Assembly (NCBI RefSeq): GCF_949774925.1
Contig: NZ_OX458932.1
Span: forward strand, 1,426,001-1,490,000
DNA: 64,000 nt
Reading direction: 5' to 3'
From: Candidatus Methylacidiphilum fumarolicum
GTDB lineage: Bacteria; Verrucomicrobiota; Verrucomicrobiia; Methylacidiphilales; Methylacidiphilaceae
Below are positions 43,330 through 52,302 of this stretch, piece after piece. Each line of letters starts with the position of its first letter. Position 1 is the stretch's first letter. The position numbers and the translations under genes were made by a program. The notes below the pieces were generated by a model that ran no database searches, had not been told where the DNA came from, and saw only the letters and a program-made list of their open reading frames with translations.

Positions 43330-44514
43330 ATGATATCCCATTATCCATATCTTATTGTCGGCGGGGGGATGACTGCGGATGCTGCTGTTCGTGCCATTCG
43401 TTCAATCGACGAGAATAAAGCCATCGGTATTATCTCTCAGGAGCCCTATCCACCCTATCTCCGTCCTCCTCTTTCCAAGGGGTTGTGGAAAGGAAGGCCG
43501 GTCCAAAGGATATGGTGTCGAACCGAGTCAAAAAAAGTGGATCTTTTTCTTGGAGAAACAGCCCTAGCTCTTGATCTTTCCAATCGCAGGCTGTATACAG
43601 ATAAGGAAAAGACTTATAGTTTTGAAAAGCTTCTTATAGCAACGGGGGGAAGACCAAGAACGCTGCCTTTTAAAGATCAATCCATTATCTATTACCGTAA
43701 TCTTGCTGATTATTACAAGCTTAGAGAAATAACAGAAAGAGCAGAACATTTTGGGATTATTGGCGGTGGATTTATTGGAACTGAAATTGCCTCCTGTTTG
43801 TGCGAGCTTGGGAAAAAAGTCAGCATGATCTTTTTGGAAGAAGGAATAGGCCGCCGGATATTTCCTTTAGAGCTTTCTCTTCGGCTCAACGCCTTTTTTG
43901 AACAAAAGGGAGTTCGCCTCTACCCTAATCAATCCGTTAAAGACTATAGGAAAGAGGGGGGCAAAGAAATAATTGTCAGTTCCACAGGACAAGAACTTGT
44001 TTTTGATTGTGTTGTGGCAGGTCTTGGGATTATTCCTAATGTTGATTTAGCCAAAGAGGCGGGCATCAAAGTAGAAAACGGTATTGTTGTTAACGAATAT
44101 CTACAAACGAGCTGTGAAGGGGTGTACGCAGCCGGAGATGTAGCTAATTTTTATTGTCCATTACTTGGGAAGCGACTGAGGGTAGAACATGAAGATAATG
44201 CAAGAAAAATGGGAGAATGTGTAGGCAAAGCCATGGCTGGAAACCCTCTCGTTTATGATCATATTCCTTCCTTCTATTCCGATTTTTTTAATTGCTCTTA
44301 CGAAAGTGTGGGCATAGCCGATGGGACCCTTCCTGTAATCTCTTTTTGGAACGCGGACCATTCCAAGGGTGTGCTTTACTATCATGATTCCTCGAAACTC
44401 ATGGGAGTGCTACTATGGAATATCCCAGGGAAGGTGCCCGAAGCAAGAGCCATTTTAAGCGAAGGAGTGGCAGTTGATCCTCAGGTGCTTTCTCATAGGA
44501 TTTCCTTCAATTAG
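43330..44514 (+). CDS. FAD/NAD(P)-dependent oxidoreductase, AIF-like
   Basis: A 394-residue pyridine-nucleotide oxidoreductase. YPYLIVGGGMTADAAVRAI binds FAD, FEKLLIATGGRP is the second flavin contact, FGIIGGGFIGTEIASCLCELGKKV binds NAD(P), and EGVYAAGDVANF is the closing flavin motif. No redox-active cysteine pair is seen, so it belongs to the ferredoxin/rubredoxin reductase or AIF-like group. Residues YLRPPLSKGLWKG near position 40 are typical of reductases of the BphA4/AIF type. The electron acceptor is unknown. Confidence 0.82.
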   Translation: MISHYPYLIVGGGMTADAAVRAIRSIDENKAIGIISQEPYPPYLRPPLSKGLWKGRPVQRIWCRTESKKVDLFLGETALALDLSNRRLYTDKEKTYSFEKLLIATGGRPRTLPFKDQSIIYYRNLADYYKLREITERAEHFGIIGGGFIGTEIASCLCELGKKVSMIFLEEGIGRRIFPLELSLRLNAFFEQKGVRLYPNQSVKDYRKEGGKEIIVSSTGQELVFDCVVAGLGIIPNVDLAKEAGIKVENGIVVNEYLQTSCEGVYAAGDVANFYCPLLGKRLRVEHEDNARKMGECVGKAMAGNPLVYDHIPSFYSDFFNCSYESVGIADGTLPVISFWNADHSKGVLYYHDSSKLMGVLLWNIPGKVPEARAILSEGVAVDPQVLSHRISFN

Positions 44515-44572
44515 TCTCTTTTTCTTATAGGCTTTTGTTGCTAAAATTGCTTCTGGATTTATTTTTTTCTGG

Positions 44573-45262
44573 ATGGATGACATTACGTTCCTACCGAGGG
44601 AAGAGGTTTTTAAGCTGAAACTTGTGGTAAACGAATTGTTTTTAAGCATTCAGGGAGAAAGTACCTTTGCTGGCTACCCTTGTGCTTTTATAAGACTAAC
44701 GGGATGTAATTTGAGATGCCGGTGGTGCGACACAACGTATGCTTTTTCAGAAGGCAAACTACTCCCTATTGAAGCCATCATCAATCAGATTCAAAAATTT
44801 AACATTCCACTTGTAGAAGTGACTGGAGGAGAGCCACTCCTTCAAAAAAACACTCTGCATCTGCTCCGCTTGCTCTGCGATCTTGGCTATCAAGTACTAT
44901 TGGAAACCAGCGGCGCTTTGTCCATCCGCCAAGTAGATCCAAGGGTCCATCGGATAGTTGATTTGAAATGCCCATCAAGTGGAGAAAGCGAAAAGAACTT
45001 GCTAGCCAATCTTGATTGGCTTAGGGAAAAAGACGAACTGAAGTTTGTCATTGGGAATAACGAAGATTATCAATGGGCAAAGACCAAACTAAAAGAAGAA
45101 AAAGAACGGCTCACTAAAGTTAAAGCAATCACTTTTTCTCCTGTTTTCGGTGAACTAGAGCCAAGTATCCTCTCTGAATGGATTTTAGCCGATAGGTTAA
45201 ATGTTAGACTAGGACTTCAAATCCATAAATACATATGGCATCCGGAAGCACGCGGAGTGTAA
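44573..45262 (+). CDS. queE: 7-carboxy-7-deazaguanine synthase
   Basis: Radical-SAM enzyme of queuosine biosynthesis. Cys45, Cys49 and Cys52 in TGCNLRCRWCDT bind the 4Fe-4S cluster. ELFLSIQGESTFAGYPCAFIRL at the start, VEVTGGEPLLQ (SAM binding) and DLKCPSSGES are QueE signatures. It works after QueD, which is encoded 3.5 kb away at 48765. The AIF-like oxidoreductase precedes it by 58 bases. Confidence 0.93.
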   Translation: MDDITFLPREEVFKLKLVVNELFLSIQGESTFAGYPCAFIRLTGCNLRCRWCDTTYAFSEGKLLPIEAIINQIQKFNIPLVEVTGGEPLLQKNTLHLLRLLCDLGYQVLLETSGALSIRQVDPRVHRIVDLKCPSSGESEKNLLANLDWLREKDELKFVIGNNEDYQWAKTKLKEEKERLTKVKAITFSPVFGELEPSILSEWILADRLNVRLGLQIHKYIWHPEARGV

Positions 45263-45297
45263 TAAATAACTTCTTAATTGGCAGTCCCTCCAGCTCT

Positions 45298-45543
45298 TTA
45301 GAATCCAGCCCCTGGCATTCCTCCCATATACGAGCCAGCCTGTCCATTTTGTTGCCATGAAGGAGGGGTATTCCAAGGCATGGAAGTGACATTTTCCTGC
45401 TTCTGCTTCTTCTTTTTGGATTTAGAAGAATCCTGGCTAGCTTGTTGGGTAGTAGAATTTGAAGTTGATGCGCAGCCTCCCACAACGCTCATGATGACAC
45501 ACAGAGACAAGACCCAAAGTATATTCAACATTTTCGCTTTCAT
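45298..45543 (-). CDS. Small lipoprotein of unknown function
   Basis: An 81-residue precursor. The hydrophobic start LNILWVLSLCVIMSVVGGC ends in a lipobox with the modified Cys, then ASTSNSTTQQ, a lysine cluster (SKKKKQKQ) and a Gly/Met-rich tail (GSYMGGMPGAGF). I do not recognise a family. It converges on queE with a 35-base gap. Confidence 0.65.
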   Translation of the reverse strand: MKAKMLNILWVLSLCVIMSVVGGCASTSNSTTQQASQDSSKSKKKKQKQENVTSMPWNTPPSWQQNGQAGSYMGGMPGAGF

Positions 45544-45599
45544 AACAAACCAGTTTTGCTTTTTTTAAAAAAGAAATCAAAAATATTTTTTTCTTTTTT

Positions 45600-46346
45600 C
45601 TAATTTAAAACATCATCTCCGGGCTGAATGTTTCCTTTAAGCGAATCCATTACAATATCAGCAACAGCTGTAGAAGGTTCTGTTGAAACAATCTTTATCT
45701 TTCCTAGAAATTGTTTGTTGCGGAAGACTTCAAGCTCTCCATTTTCAACTAATCCATCTTTTTCTCCAATATTCAATACGACGAAATTCCAATTCCGGTT
45801 GACAGAAACTACCTTACCATGAATACCAGTCCTCATGGAGACAGCTCGTGCAACCGCAGGAGAGGCCTGCTTGAACTTGTTTAATTCATTGGTCAGCCGA
45901 GCTATACTATCTTCCAAAGCAAGTTTTTCTTTGACTAAGTTTTCTATTTTTTCTGAGGCTTCCTGATTGGCTTTCTTTTCCTCTTCAAGCTTAGCTGTCA
46001 GAGCATCCAATTCGGATTTATGCTGATTGGCCATCGAAGAACTGCTCTCCGATTTCTGTTGGAGATCAGCAAGTTGACTTTGGGTTTCTTTAAGATCGTT
46101 ATCAAGCTTTTGAGCCCTTTCCCTTTCCTGAGCAAGTTCAGCCTTGACCTCCTCTAAGTGTTTTGAAGTCCTCTCTAGCAAGACCTTCGATTCTTCTAGC
46201 TGTTCGCTCGTTTTTTTCAACTCTTCAGAGGTGCGTGCATATTCAGCCTTGAACTGATTTTTTTGTTTGACAATAAGAAGTCCAAAAACTGCCGATACAA
46301 CCACGCCTACAAAAACAACAACGGATAAAAATCTACCGATAAACAT
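45600..46346 (-). CDS. Membrane-anchored coiled-coil protein
   Basis: 248 residues. An N-terminal membrane helix (FLSVVVFVGVVVSAVFGLLIV) is followed by about 120 residues of continuous heptad pattern (KAEYARTSEELKKTSEQLEE and on to NELNKFKQ), then a beta-rich C-terminal domain (GIHGKVVSVNRNWNFVVLNIGEKDGLVENGELEVFR) similar to small barrel modules common in envelope proteins of Verrucomicrobia and Planctomycetes. A periplasmic scaffold role is a guess; the function is unknown. Confidence 0.65.
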   Translation of the reverse strand: MFIGRFLSVVVFVGVVVSAVFGLLIVKQKNQFKAEYARTSEELKKTSEQLEESKVLLERTSKHLEEVKAELAQERERAQKLDNDLKETQSQLADLQQKSESSSSMANQHKSELDALTAKLEEEKKANQEASEKIENLVKEKLALEDSIARLTNELNKFKQASPAVARAVSMRTGIHGKVVSVNRNWNFVVLNIGEKDGLVENGELEVFRNKQFLGKIKIVSTEPSTAVADIVMDSLKGNIQPGDDVLN

Positions 46347-46523
46347 GGAAAAATGATTGCCAAAGTTTAATTATAAAAAGATATGTTCTCTTTTTCGCAT
46401 GTTTTCTCCTCTTCTAGAATGTGCACGCATTTTATGCCATGAATTCTGAAGAGTGTCAATAATGCAATTTCAATAGTAGTATCTGGTAGAAAAAAAATAT
46501 TAATTTTTTAAACAGAAAAAATA

Positions 46524-47378
46524 TCACTTTCTTTTTTTAACTGGCTCAGTCACAAAAGGTTCATCTAGAATGCTTCCTTGAAGCGATGGAGGCAGTGGTA
46601 TAGACACAACCAACGGGTTGCTTTCCCCTTGTCTTGCCACAAGAAAACGGATCGATTTTTTAGCTCCAGTAAGCCCAAATTTCTCTTTTCTATATATAGA
46701 CAAAAAATCAGAAAGACCGCCATTAATCCCTACATCGTTGATAGCCAGGATCTGATCCCCAGATTTCATGCCGTATTCGTAGCCTTTTCCACCCACTTCT
46801 AGAGCTACCACAAAGATCTTCGAATCGATCTGGGCAAGAATCATGCCTTCAGGAAAGCTAATCGGTTCATCCTTAAAAGACTTTTTGTCTTTTTCTTGAA
46901 AGATAATTCTTAAATCATCCGCATCAAGAAAATCAAAAGCCTGGCAAAACGCTAATCCCGTCTTCCATACTGTTTGGTGGATCATTTTCATCTCTTTTTC
47001 TTCAGGGCTATCCGTATGGAATGCTCCATCTGATTCTATGGCCGGAGTAGACCGAGAAGCGGCTGCAGCTAATCCCCCTTTTTCTCCGCCTTCTCCTTCA
47101 GCTGTTTGAGGGTTACCGGAAAGAAGATCCATCTGCGGCTTTACATAAATTACTCGTAGCAGAGCATCCGGAGGAATGATCGTGTACGCATTGATCACGA
47201 AGGGGTATTTTGGATGCACCCCCTCTTCATCTTCTATAAAAAGCTGGCAATCCTTCAGCTCTGGCGTAAATTTTAGTGGAGAGGAAACTAACGAAAAAGG
47301 AAAGACTAAAAAGAGAAGAAGAAAGGAGCAGGAAATTCTCTTTTGACTTAGAACAAAACATCTAAAACAAACACTCAT
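46524..47378 (-). CDS. Exported PDZ-domain protein
   Basis: 284 residues with a signal peptide (RISCSFLLLFLVFPFSLVSSP). The C-terminal third is a PDZ domain: KIFVVALEVGGKGYEYGMKSGDQILAINDVGINGGLSDFLSIY contains the peptide-binding loop and the GDQILAIND core. No protease residues are seen, so it is probably an adaptor or inspection protein in the envelope. It overlaps the DUF167 gene by 4 bases (ATGA), indicating coupled translation. Confidence 0.65.
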   Translation of the reverse strand: MSVCFRCFVLSQKRISCSFLLLFLVFPFSLVSSPLKFTPELKDCQLFIEDEEGVHPKYPFVINAYTIIPPDALLRVIYVKPQMDLLSGNPQTAEGEGGEKGGLAAAASRSTPAIESDGAFHTDSPEEKEMKMIHQTVWKTGLAFCQAFDFLDADDLRIIFQEKDKKSFKDEPISFPEGMILAQIDSKIFVVALEVGGKGYEYGMKSGDQILAINDVGINGGLSDFLSIYRKEKFGLTGAKKSIRFLVARQGESNPLVVSIPLPPSLQGSILDEPFVTEPVKKRK

Positions 47379-47674
47379 CGTTCTTCTTCCTGTTTCTTAA
47401 CCTTTGTTTTCAGGAGAAAGTCTTGCGGGCTATCTTTCTCTAACCATTCATTGATGACAATTGTTTTAAGCCTGCTTTTTTCTCCTTTTTCAATACGCAA
47501 CAACCCCTTGGGTACTTCCAAGCGGTCAGAAAGAAAAGAAAGAAGCAGTTCATTCGCTTTCCCCTCCACAGGTGGAGCCGAAAGTTTGATTTTAATCGCT
47601 TCTCCATGCATGCCAACCAGCTCAGTTTTTTTTGCGTTGGCTAACACTTTAATCAACAGTCGTGCCGAAGCCAT
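47375..47674 (-). CDS. DUF167/YggU family protein
   Basis: A small alpha-beta protein of 99 residues. LLIKVLANAKKTELVGMHGEAIKIKLSAPPVEGKANELLLSFLSDRLEVPKGLLRIEKGEKSRLKTI follows the UPF0235 pattern throughout. The function of the family is not known. It lies between the aldo/keto reductase and PDZ genes on the same strand. Confidence 0.85.
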   Translation of the reverse strand: MASARLLIKVLANAKKTELVGMHGEAIKIKLSAPPVEGKANELLLSFLSDRLEVPKGLLRIEKGEKSRLKTIVINEWLEKDSPQDFLLKTKVKKQEEER

Positions 47675-47703
47675 AAAAAGACGCCTCTCTCTCTTCTCCT
47701 CTC

Positions 47704-48636
47704 TTATCCTTGCGCAAGCCAGGGGCTTGCTGAGTTTTGTTCGGCTTTCCGAAAAGCCTCTTTTACTTTCTGGAGTATAGACTCCTCCAGAGGGCCTTCC
47801 TGTAACGTTTCGATATTCTCAAAGAGATGCTCTAGCTTTGTTGTACCAACAATAACCGAATGCACTTCCGGAAAAGAAAGTACAAAACTTAAGAAAAACT
47901 TGGGCCAATCCTTTTTTTCTATGCCAAAATCTTCCGGTTTTAGCTGCATTTGCTCAAACCGTTTCCTGTATTCAGCTCCATACTCCTTAGCATAGGAAGG
48001 GCTCAATTCCGTAGGATCTTTCCAGGGACAATTGGCCAAGGGTCTTTTTGCTAAAACACCCACATTTTTAGCTTTAGCTTCCAGTAAAACTTTTTCGAGA
48101 TTCTTCTGATCGGTCACATTCAAACTCATCTCTAATACATCTATTTCAGGAAGGCTCAACGCGTAGATGGCCTCCTCATTGTCTCCAGAATAACCAATAA
48201 ACCTTATTTTCCCTTTTTCTTTGGCTACGATTAAAGCTTCCAGAGCTTCTCCTTGCTCCAGAATTTCTTTTGAACAAGTATGCAGAAGCATAATGTCGAT
48301 ATGATCGGTACGCAGTTTTTTTAAAGACTGATCCACTGAAGCCGCAATTTTTTCTTTAGACCAAGGGGGTAAAAACTCTTTGCCTTCCACCTCGCCATAG
48401 CCACACTTTGTGACAAGGATAAAATCTCTTCTTCGATGAGCAACCGTTTTGCCAATCAGCTCTTCAGATTGTTCATAGCCTCGGGCCGTATCGATGAGAT
48501 TGATACCATGATCCAAAGCAAAGAGCAGCAACTCAGAAACGGCTGCTGTTTGCATATGTTCCAAGCCTATTTCAGCGGTTCCAATTCCTAGCCTTGAAAC
48601 TTTGAAACCTGTTTTGCCAAGAACTGTATATTCCAT
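47704..48636 (-). CDS. Aldo/keto reductase
   Basis: NADPH-dependent oxidoreductase with a TIM barrel, 310 residues. The catalytic tetrad shows as Asp and Tyr in GINLIDTARGYEQSEELIGK, Lys in ILVTKCGYG and His in DIMLLHTC. VHSVIVGTTKLEHLFEN near the end binds the cofactor. The nearest relatives are ferredoxin-like or general aldo/keto reductases of bacteria; the substrate cannot be deduced. Confidence 0.88.
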   Translation of the reverse strand: MEYTVLGKTGFKVSRLGIGTAEIGLEHMQTAAVSELLLFALDHGINLIDTARGYEQSEELIGKTVAHRRRDFILVTKCGYGEVEGKEFLPPWSKEKIAASVDQSLKKLRTDHIDIMLLHTCSKEILEQGEALEALIVAKEKGKIRFIGYSGDNEEAIYALSLPEIDVLEMSLNVTDQKNLEKVLLEAKAKNVGVLAKRPLANCPWKDPTELSPSYAKEYGAEYRKRFEQMQLKPEDFGIEKKDWPKFFLSFVLSFPEVHSVIVGTTKLEHLFENIETLQEGPLEESILQKVKEAFRKAEQNSASPWLAQG

Positions 48637-48764
48637 AGACGTTTCTTTTTGAACTCCACCCGTTTATAGATACACTTTGCACAAAAAGCTTTTAAAAATC
48701 GATTACTTTCTATTTTATTGATTGTTTGCGCATTTGTCCAAAATGAACCAAGCATAAAATTTGC

Positions 48765-49127
48765 ATGCAAGTAATATTATCTAAAGATTTTGATTTTGAA
48801 GCCGCTCAGGCTTTACCTTCTTTTCCCGAAGGCCACAAATGCCGTAGGGTTCATGGCCATAGCTTTAAGCTTACTGTGGCCGTACGAGGAGAAGTCGACC
48901 CTATTCGAGGCATCCTGTATGATCATGCCAAAATTTCCGAGGCTGTTATTCCTTTGATCGAGCAGCTCGATCACAGCTATTTAAATGATATTGAAGGACT
49001 CCAAAATCCAACCATAGAAAATATGGCTGGCTGGTTTTGGAAAAAGCTTCAGGATAAATTGCCTGGACTTTATGAGATCACCGTTCAGGAAACAGCCAGA
49101 ACACGGTGCATATACAGAGGAGAATAG
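48765..49127 (+). CDS. queD: 6-carboxytetrahydropterin synthase
   Basis: Queuosine pathway enzyme, also called QueD, 120 residues. The zinc ligands are in VHGHSFKL (His30, His32) with another His further upstream/downstream, and the catalytic Cys is Cys26 in EGHKCRRVHGH. The tail ITVQETARTRCIYRGE with the Glu that anchors the pterin is typical. The unusual two-gene spread of queE and queD in this window fits a full queuosine pathway elsewhere. It is 39 bases before lysS. Confidence 0.92.
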   Translation: MQVILSKDFDFEAAQALPSFPEGHKCRRVHGHSFKLTVAVRGEVDPIRGILYDHAKISEAVIPLIEQLDHSYLNDIEGLQNPTIENMAGWFWKKLQDKLPGLYEITVQETARTRCIYRGE

Positions 49128-49166
49128 ATTGTAGAAGAACTTTTCAGAAAAGAGGAATTAACCATT

Positions 49167-50627
49167 ATGTCTTTAACTCAAGAATCAGAACTTCTAAGAC
49201 TGCGGAAGGAAAAACTGAACTATTGGAAATCCCAAGCAATCGATCCATTCGGAGGGCCTTATCCCGACACCCAACCTATTGAAGCAATTATTACTACTTT
49301 CGTCGAAAACGTGTCCGTTCGGATCGCTGGCCGCATCCTCTCCATCAGGGATATGGGGAAAAGCTTTTTTGCCCATATGCAGGATCAAAGTGCAAAAATG
49401 CAGATTTATGCCAATCCGCAATCGGTTGGCCAAGAAGCATTCAATCAGCTAAAACATTTGGACATCGGAGATATTATTGGAGTAGAAGGAGAGTGTTTTC
49501 TTACAAAAACAAAGGAAAAGACCGTCAGAGTTAAAAGCTGGCAGCTTCTTTCAAAGTCGCTACGTCCTCTCCCATCAAAGTGGCATGGGCTGCATGATGT
49601 TGAAGCCAGGTACCGACAAAGATATCTGGATTTAATAATGAATCCTGAAGTCAAAAAAGTGTTCTTTAATCGTAGCCAGATCATTAAAGAAATCCGTCAT
49701 TTCCTTCACCAAAAAGGCTTTATAGAAGTCGAAACCCCTATGATGCAAACAGTAGCCGGAGGGGCAGCAGCCAATCCATTCAAAACTTTTCACGAGGCCC
49801 TTGGTATTCCCCTTTATTTAAGAATCGCACCTGAGCTTTATCTGAAAAGACTTTTAGTCGGAGGATTCGAAAAAGTATTCGAACTAAACCGGAATTTTCG
49901 GAACGAGGGCATTTCTAGAAAACACAATCCTGAGTTTACGATGCTAGAGGCGTATTGTGCATATGGAGATTACCGCTCGATGGCAAAGCTGCTCGAAGAG
50001 CTGATTGTACACGTGGCCCAATGCGTCTTTGGTACCTTGCAGTTTCCAGCCTCTAAGCACTTAGCAGAAAACAAAATGGTAGATCTGACCCCTCCGTGGC
50101 CACAAAAACCGTTCAGAGAGGTTCTTAATGAAGCCATTGGCAAAGATTGGTTTGCTTTAGATGAGGCAGAAAAGAGAAAGGTTGCTATGGAGTTTGAGAT
50201 CGAAGTCGAAGAAGAATTTACAGAAAGTGATATTGCTAGACATCTTTTTGAAAAACTAGTCGAAGCTCGAACAATCGGCCCACTTTTTGTTACAGAACTG
50301 CCTACAGATCTAGTACCACTAGCCAAACAAAATAAGGTGAAGGCAGAGTTCGTTGATGTCTTTGAGTTGATCGTCAACGGTCAAGAACTGGCTCCAGGCT
50401 ATAGCGAACTAAATGATCCAATTGTGCAGAGAGAACGACTTGAAAAACAGGCGGGAGAAGAAAAGCAGAAAATTGATGAAGAATTTCTTCTGGCCTTAGA
50501 GTACGGTATGCCTCCCGCAGGAGGAATCGGAATGGGGATCGATCGATTGACTATGCTTTTAACCGGTCAAGAATCAATTCGTGATGTCATTCTTTTTCCA
50601 CTCCTTCGACCAAAAGAGGAAAAATAA
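49167..50627 (+). CDS. lysS: Lysyl-tRNA synthetase, class II
   Basis: Charges tRNA-Lys. The OB-fold anticodon-binding domain (VSVRIAGRILSIRDMGKSFFAHMQD) is followed by class II motif 1 (FLHQKGFIEVETPMMQ), motif 2 (LNRNFRNEGISRKHNPEFTMLE) and motif 3 (GGIGMGIDRLTMLLTG). 486 residues is normal. AGAGGAA precedes the ATG. A tRNA-Ala gene follows 83 bases downstream. Confidence 0.96.
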   Translation: MSLTQESELLRLRKEKLNYWKSQAIDPFGGPYPDTQPIEAIITTFVENVSVRIAGRILSIRDMGKSFFAHMQDQSAKMQIYANPQSVGQEAFNQLKHLDIGDIIGVEGECFLTKTKEKTVRVKSWQLLSKSLRPLPSKWHGLHDVEARYRQRYLDLIMNPEVKKVFFNRSQIIKEIRHFLHQKGFIEVETPMMQTVAGGAAANPFKTFHEALGIPLYLRIAPELYLKRLLVGGFEKVFELNRNFRNEGISRKHNPEFTMLEAYCAYGDYRSMAKLLEELIVHVAQCVFGTLQFPASKHLAENKMVDLTPPWPQKPFREVLNEAIGKDWFALDEAEKRKVAMEFEIEVEEEFTESDIARHLFEKLVEARTIGPLFVTELPTDLVPLAKQNKVKAEFVDVFELIVNGQELAPGYSELNDPIVQRERLEKQAGEEKQKIDEEFLLALEYGMPPAGGIGMGIDRLTMLLTGQESIRDVILFPLLRPKEEK

Positions 50628-50710
50628 GAATCAGGTTGCTTCTACTTTAACTGTTCTATTTTGCTTGCATTTTTCACTAATGACAAGATTGTATTGAATA
50701 TATAGAAAGA

Positions 50711-50783
50711 GGGGGTTTAGCTCAGTTGGTAGAGCGTCTCGTTCGCAATGAGAAGGTCAGGGGTTCGAATCCCCTAACCTCCA
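50711..50783 (+). tRNA. tRNA-Ala (anticodon CGC)
   Basis: A complete 73-base cloverleaf. The acceptor stem GGGGGTT pairs with AACCTCC and contains the G3-U70 wobble pair, the identity mark of alanine tRNA. The anticodon loop TTCGCAA gives anticodon CGC, and the T loop is TTCGAAT in a 5-base AGGGG/CCCCT stem. The discriminator base is A; CCA is not encoded. It reads GCG codons. Confidence 0.96.
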
Positions 50784-50787
50784 GAGT

Positions 50788-51363
50788 TTAACGTCTTATA
50801 GCCCTATCCAGGCGAAATAAAGAGAAACTTAAAACCATGGCTACACTCGTGGCCCATAGCAAAATACCCATTTTGCTTTCCACAAAGTAATAATTCCAAG
50901 GTTTTATTGCTACCGTAATGGGAAAATCAAAAGCGAGCTGATTGTTTGTTGCCTTATCCTTTAGAATCACTTCCAACCGGTACCTGCCTTTCCCTAAATA
51001 AACAGGCATAGAGATGGTACCACTCGGACAGGACTGAAAGGCCAGTGACTTCAGCAGCTTGTTATTCTCCGAAAAGAGCTTCACAGCAACTAAAGCCGTT
51101 CTTGCCTTATCACTGATTAAGTCAACAACAATAGTGGCTTGACCTGAATCAGGCACATTATCACAGAAGGTTTGGCCCTGATAAATGGATTTTTGCGTAT
51201 AAAGATCCATATGCACCGAATACCCTTCTTTTTCCATTACAGGACATTTAAAACGGCCCGCGTTTTTATTGCACACATGCCCACAATCAGCAAAAGAAGG
51301 AGAAGTTAACCCAAAGATCCATCCGAAAATCCATATGAGAAAAGGATAAAAGAATAGCCTCAT
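50788..51363 (-). CDS. Exported membrane-anchored protein of unknown function
   Basis: 191 residues with an N-terminal signal peptide (MRLFFYPFLIWIFGWIFGLTSPSFA), six cysteines in the exported part (CGHVCNKNAGRFKC among them), a beta-rich middle and a C-terminal membrane helix (MGILLWATSVAMVLSFSLF) followed by a short positive tail. This topology fits a protein with a periplasmic domain attached to the inner membrane. I do not recognise the family. It starts 4 bases beyond the tRNA on the opposite strand. Confidence 0.6.
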   Translation of the reverse strand: MRLFFYPFLIWIFGWIFGLTSPSFADCGHVCNKNAGRFKCPVMEKEGYSVHMDLYTQKSIYQGQTFCDNVPDSGQATIVVDLISDKARTALVAVKLFSENNKLLKSLAFQSCPSGTISMPVYLGKGRYRLEVILKDKATNNQLAFDFPITVAIKPWNYYFVESKMGILLWATSVAMVLSFSLFRLDRAIRR

Positions 51364-51479
51364 GTTGTCATAAGAAGTATTTGATGTAATGACGTTTTTA
51401 GTTTTCTACAATCCACTCGTAAAGAAAAAAATTGATTTTATAAAAATATTTTTATAATCTGTTGATGATTAAAGAGCTA

Positions 51480-51576
51480 GTTAAGCTTACCTATTAGGGA
51501 TTGAAACTAAGTTTTGCGAATTCCGTTGATAACAAACTGTTCGTCAGTGTTAAACCTACCTATGAGGGAGTATACT
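51480..51576 (+). CRISPR. CRISPR relic: one repeat, one spacer, one decayed repeat
   Basis: The 28-base unit 51480-51507 ends AGGGATTGAAAC, the 3' end shared by many type I and III CRISPR repeats. A second 28-base unit at 51549-51576 (starts GTTAAACCTACCTATGAGGG) matches it at about 20 positions, mainly in the first 20, with the 3' end changed, as is common for the last repeat of an array. The two enclose a 41-base spacer (51508-51548). No cas gene adjoins; a cmr1 ruin lies at 59.2 kb. Confidence 0.55.
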
Positions 51577-51642
51577 GGTAAACAGTTAAACCGTGAATTT
51601 TTCTAGGTCTACAAATTAATTTACCTTCCTCATTTTCATAGT

Positions 51643-52041
51643 TCACATATTTTGGATTAGCGCAATAATCCGTTCGTCAAAGGCTTCAGCCTTAGGAATC
51701 ATGTCCGTAAGTTTATGATATTGACAAAGGTGAGATAGGCGATGAAAAAACACATCAACGGTTTTATCAAGATTTTGGCGAATAAGAAGTTTACTAGGCA
51801 AATCGATGGCAAGGGTGGAAGATTGGAGCATTAGTTCTGTTCCCGCTAAAGGATTCCCAAAGACAATGACAACAGTCGGTGGTAGTTCTAAACCCACCTC
51901 TTTTGCAGCTTGACTATGATCATACGTGGCAAAAAGCCAAAAACCTTCAGTCATCAATGCGCTTTTCAACCGTAAAATTGTATCTAAAAATTTATACGGT
52001 GAAGAATATCGTACTATTCCTTCAGGCAAGGATTCAGGCAT
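51643..52041 (-). CDS. DUF302 domain protein
   Basis: 132 residues that match the DUF302 family over most of their length: FLDTILRLKSALMTEGFWLFATYDHSQAAKEVGLELPPTVVIVFGNPLAGTELMLQSSTLAIDLPSKLLI. The family forms small homodimers with no confirmed activity and occurs in many acidophiles. The expected tail after a YND-like turn is replaced by LDKTVDVFFHRLSHLCQYH. No signal peptide is seen. Confidence 0.8.
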   Translation of the reverse strand: MPESLPEGIVRYSSPYKFLDTILRLKSALMTEGFWLFATYDHSQAAKEVGLELPPTVVIVFGNPLAGTELMLQSSTLAIDLPSKLLIRQNLDKTVDVFFHRLSHLCQYHKLTDMIPKAEAFDERIIALIQNM

Positions 52042-52302
52042 ACCTTCTCCATCTATTTATTAGAATTTCGAAAATTATTGGTAGCCATGTATAATGCACT
52101 CTTAATCTAATTCTGTGGATATTGTCAAATCCGAAGCCGTCACGAAATAACTACCAAACCTTTCTTTATCTTTTGTTTCTTTTATTTCTGATACATTCAG
52201 TCTGAACCAGTAAAAAGTTCCATACTCAATAACCATCCTGGCTTTTTTCGATTTGTTCTCTTTCTTTCAACATCCGTAAAGACAAGGATAGAATAATGCT
52301 AG

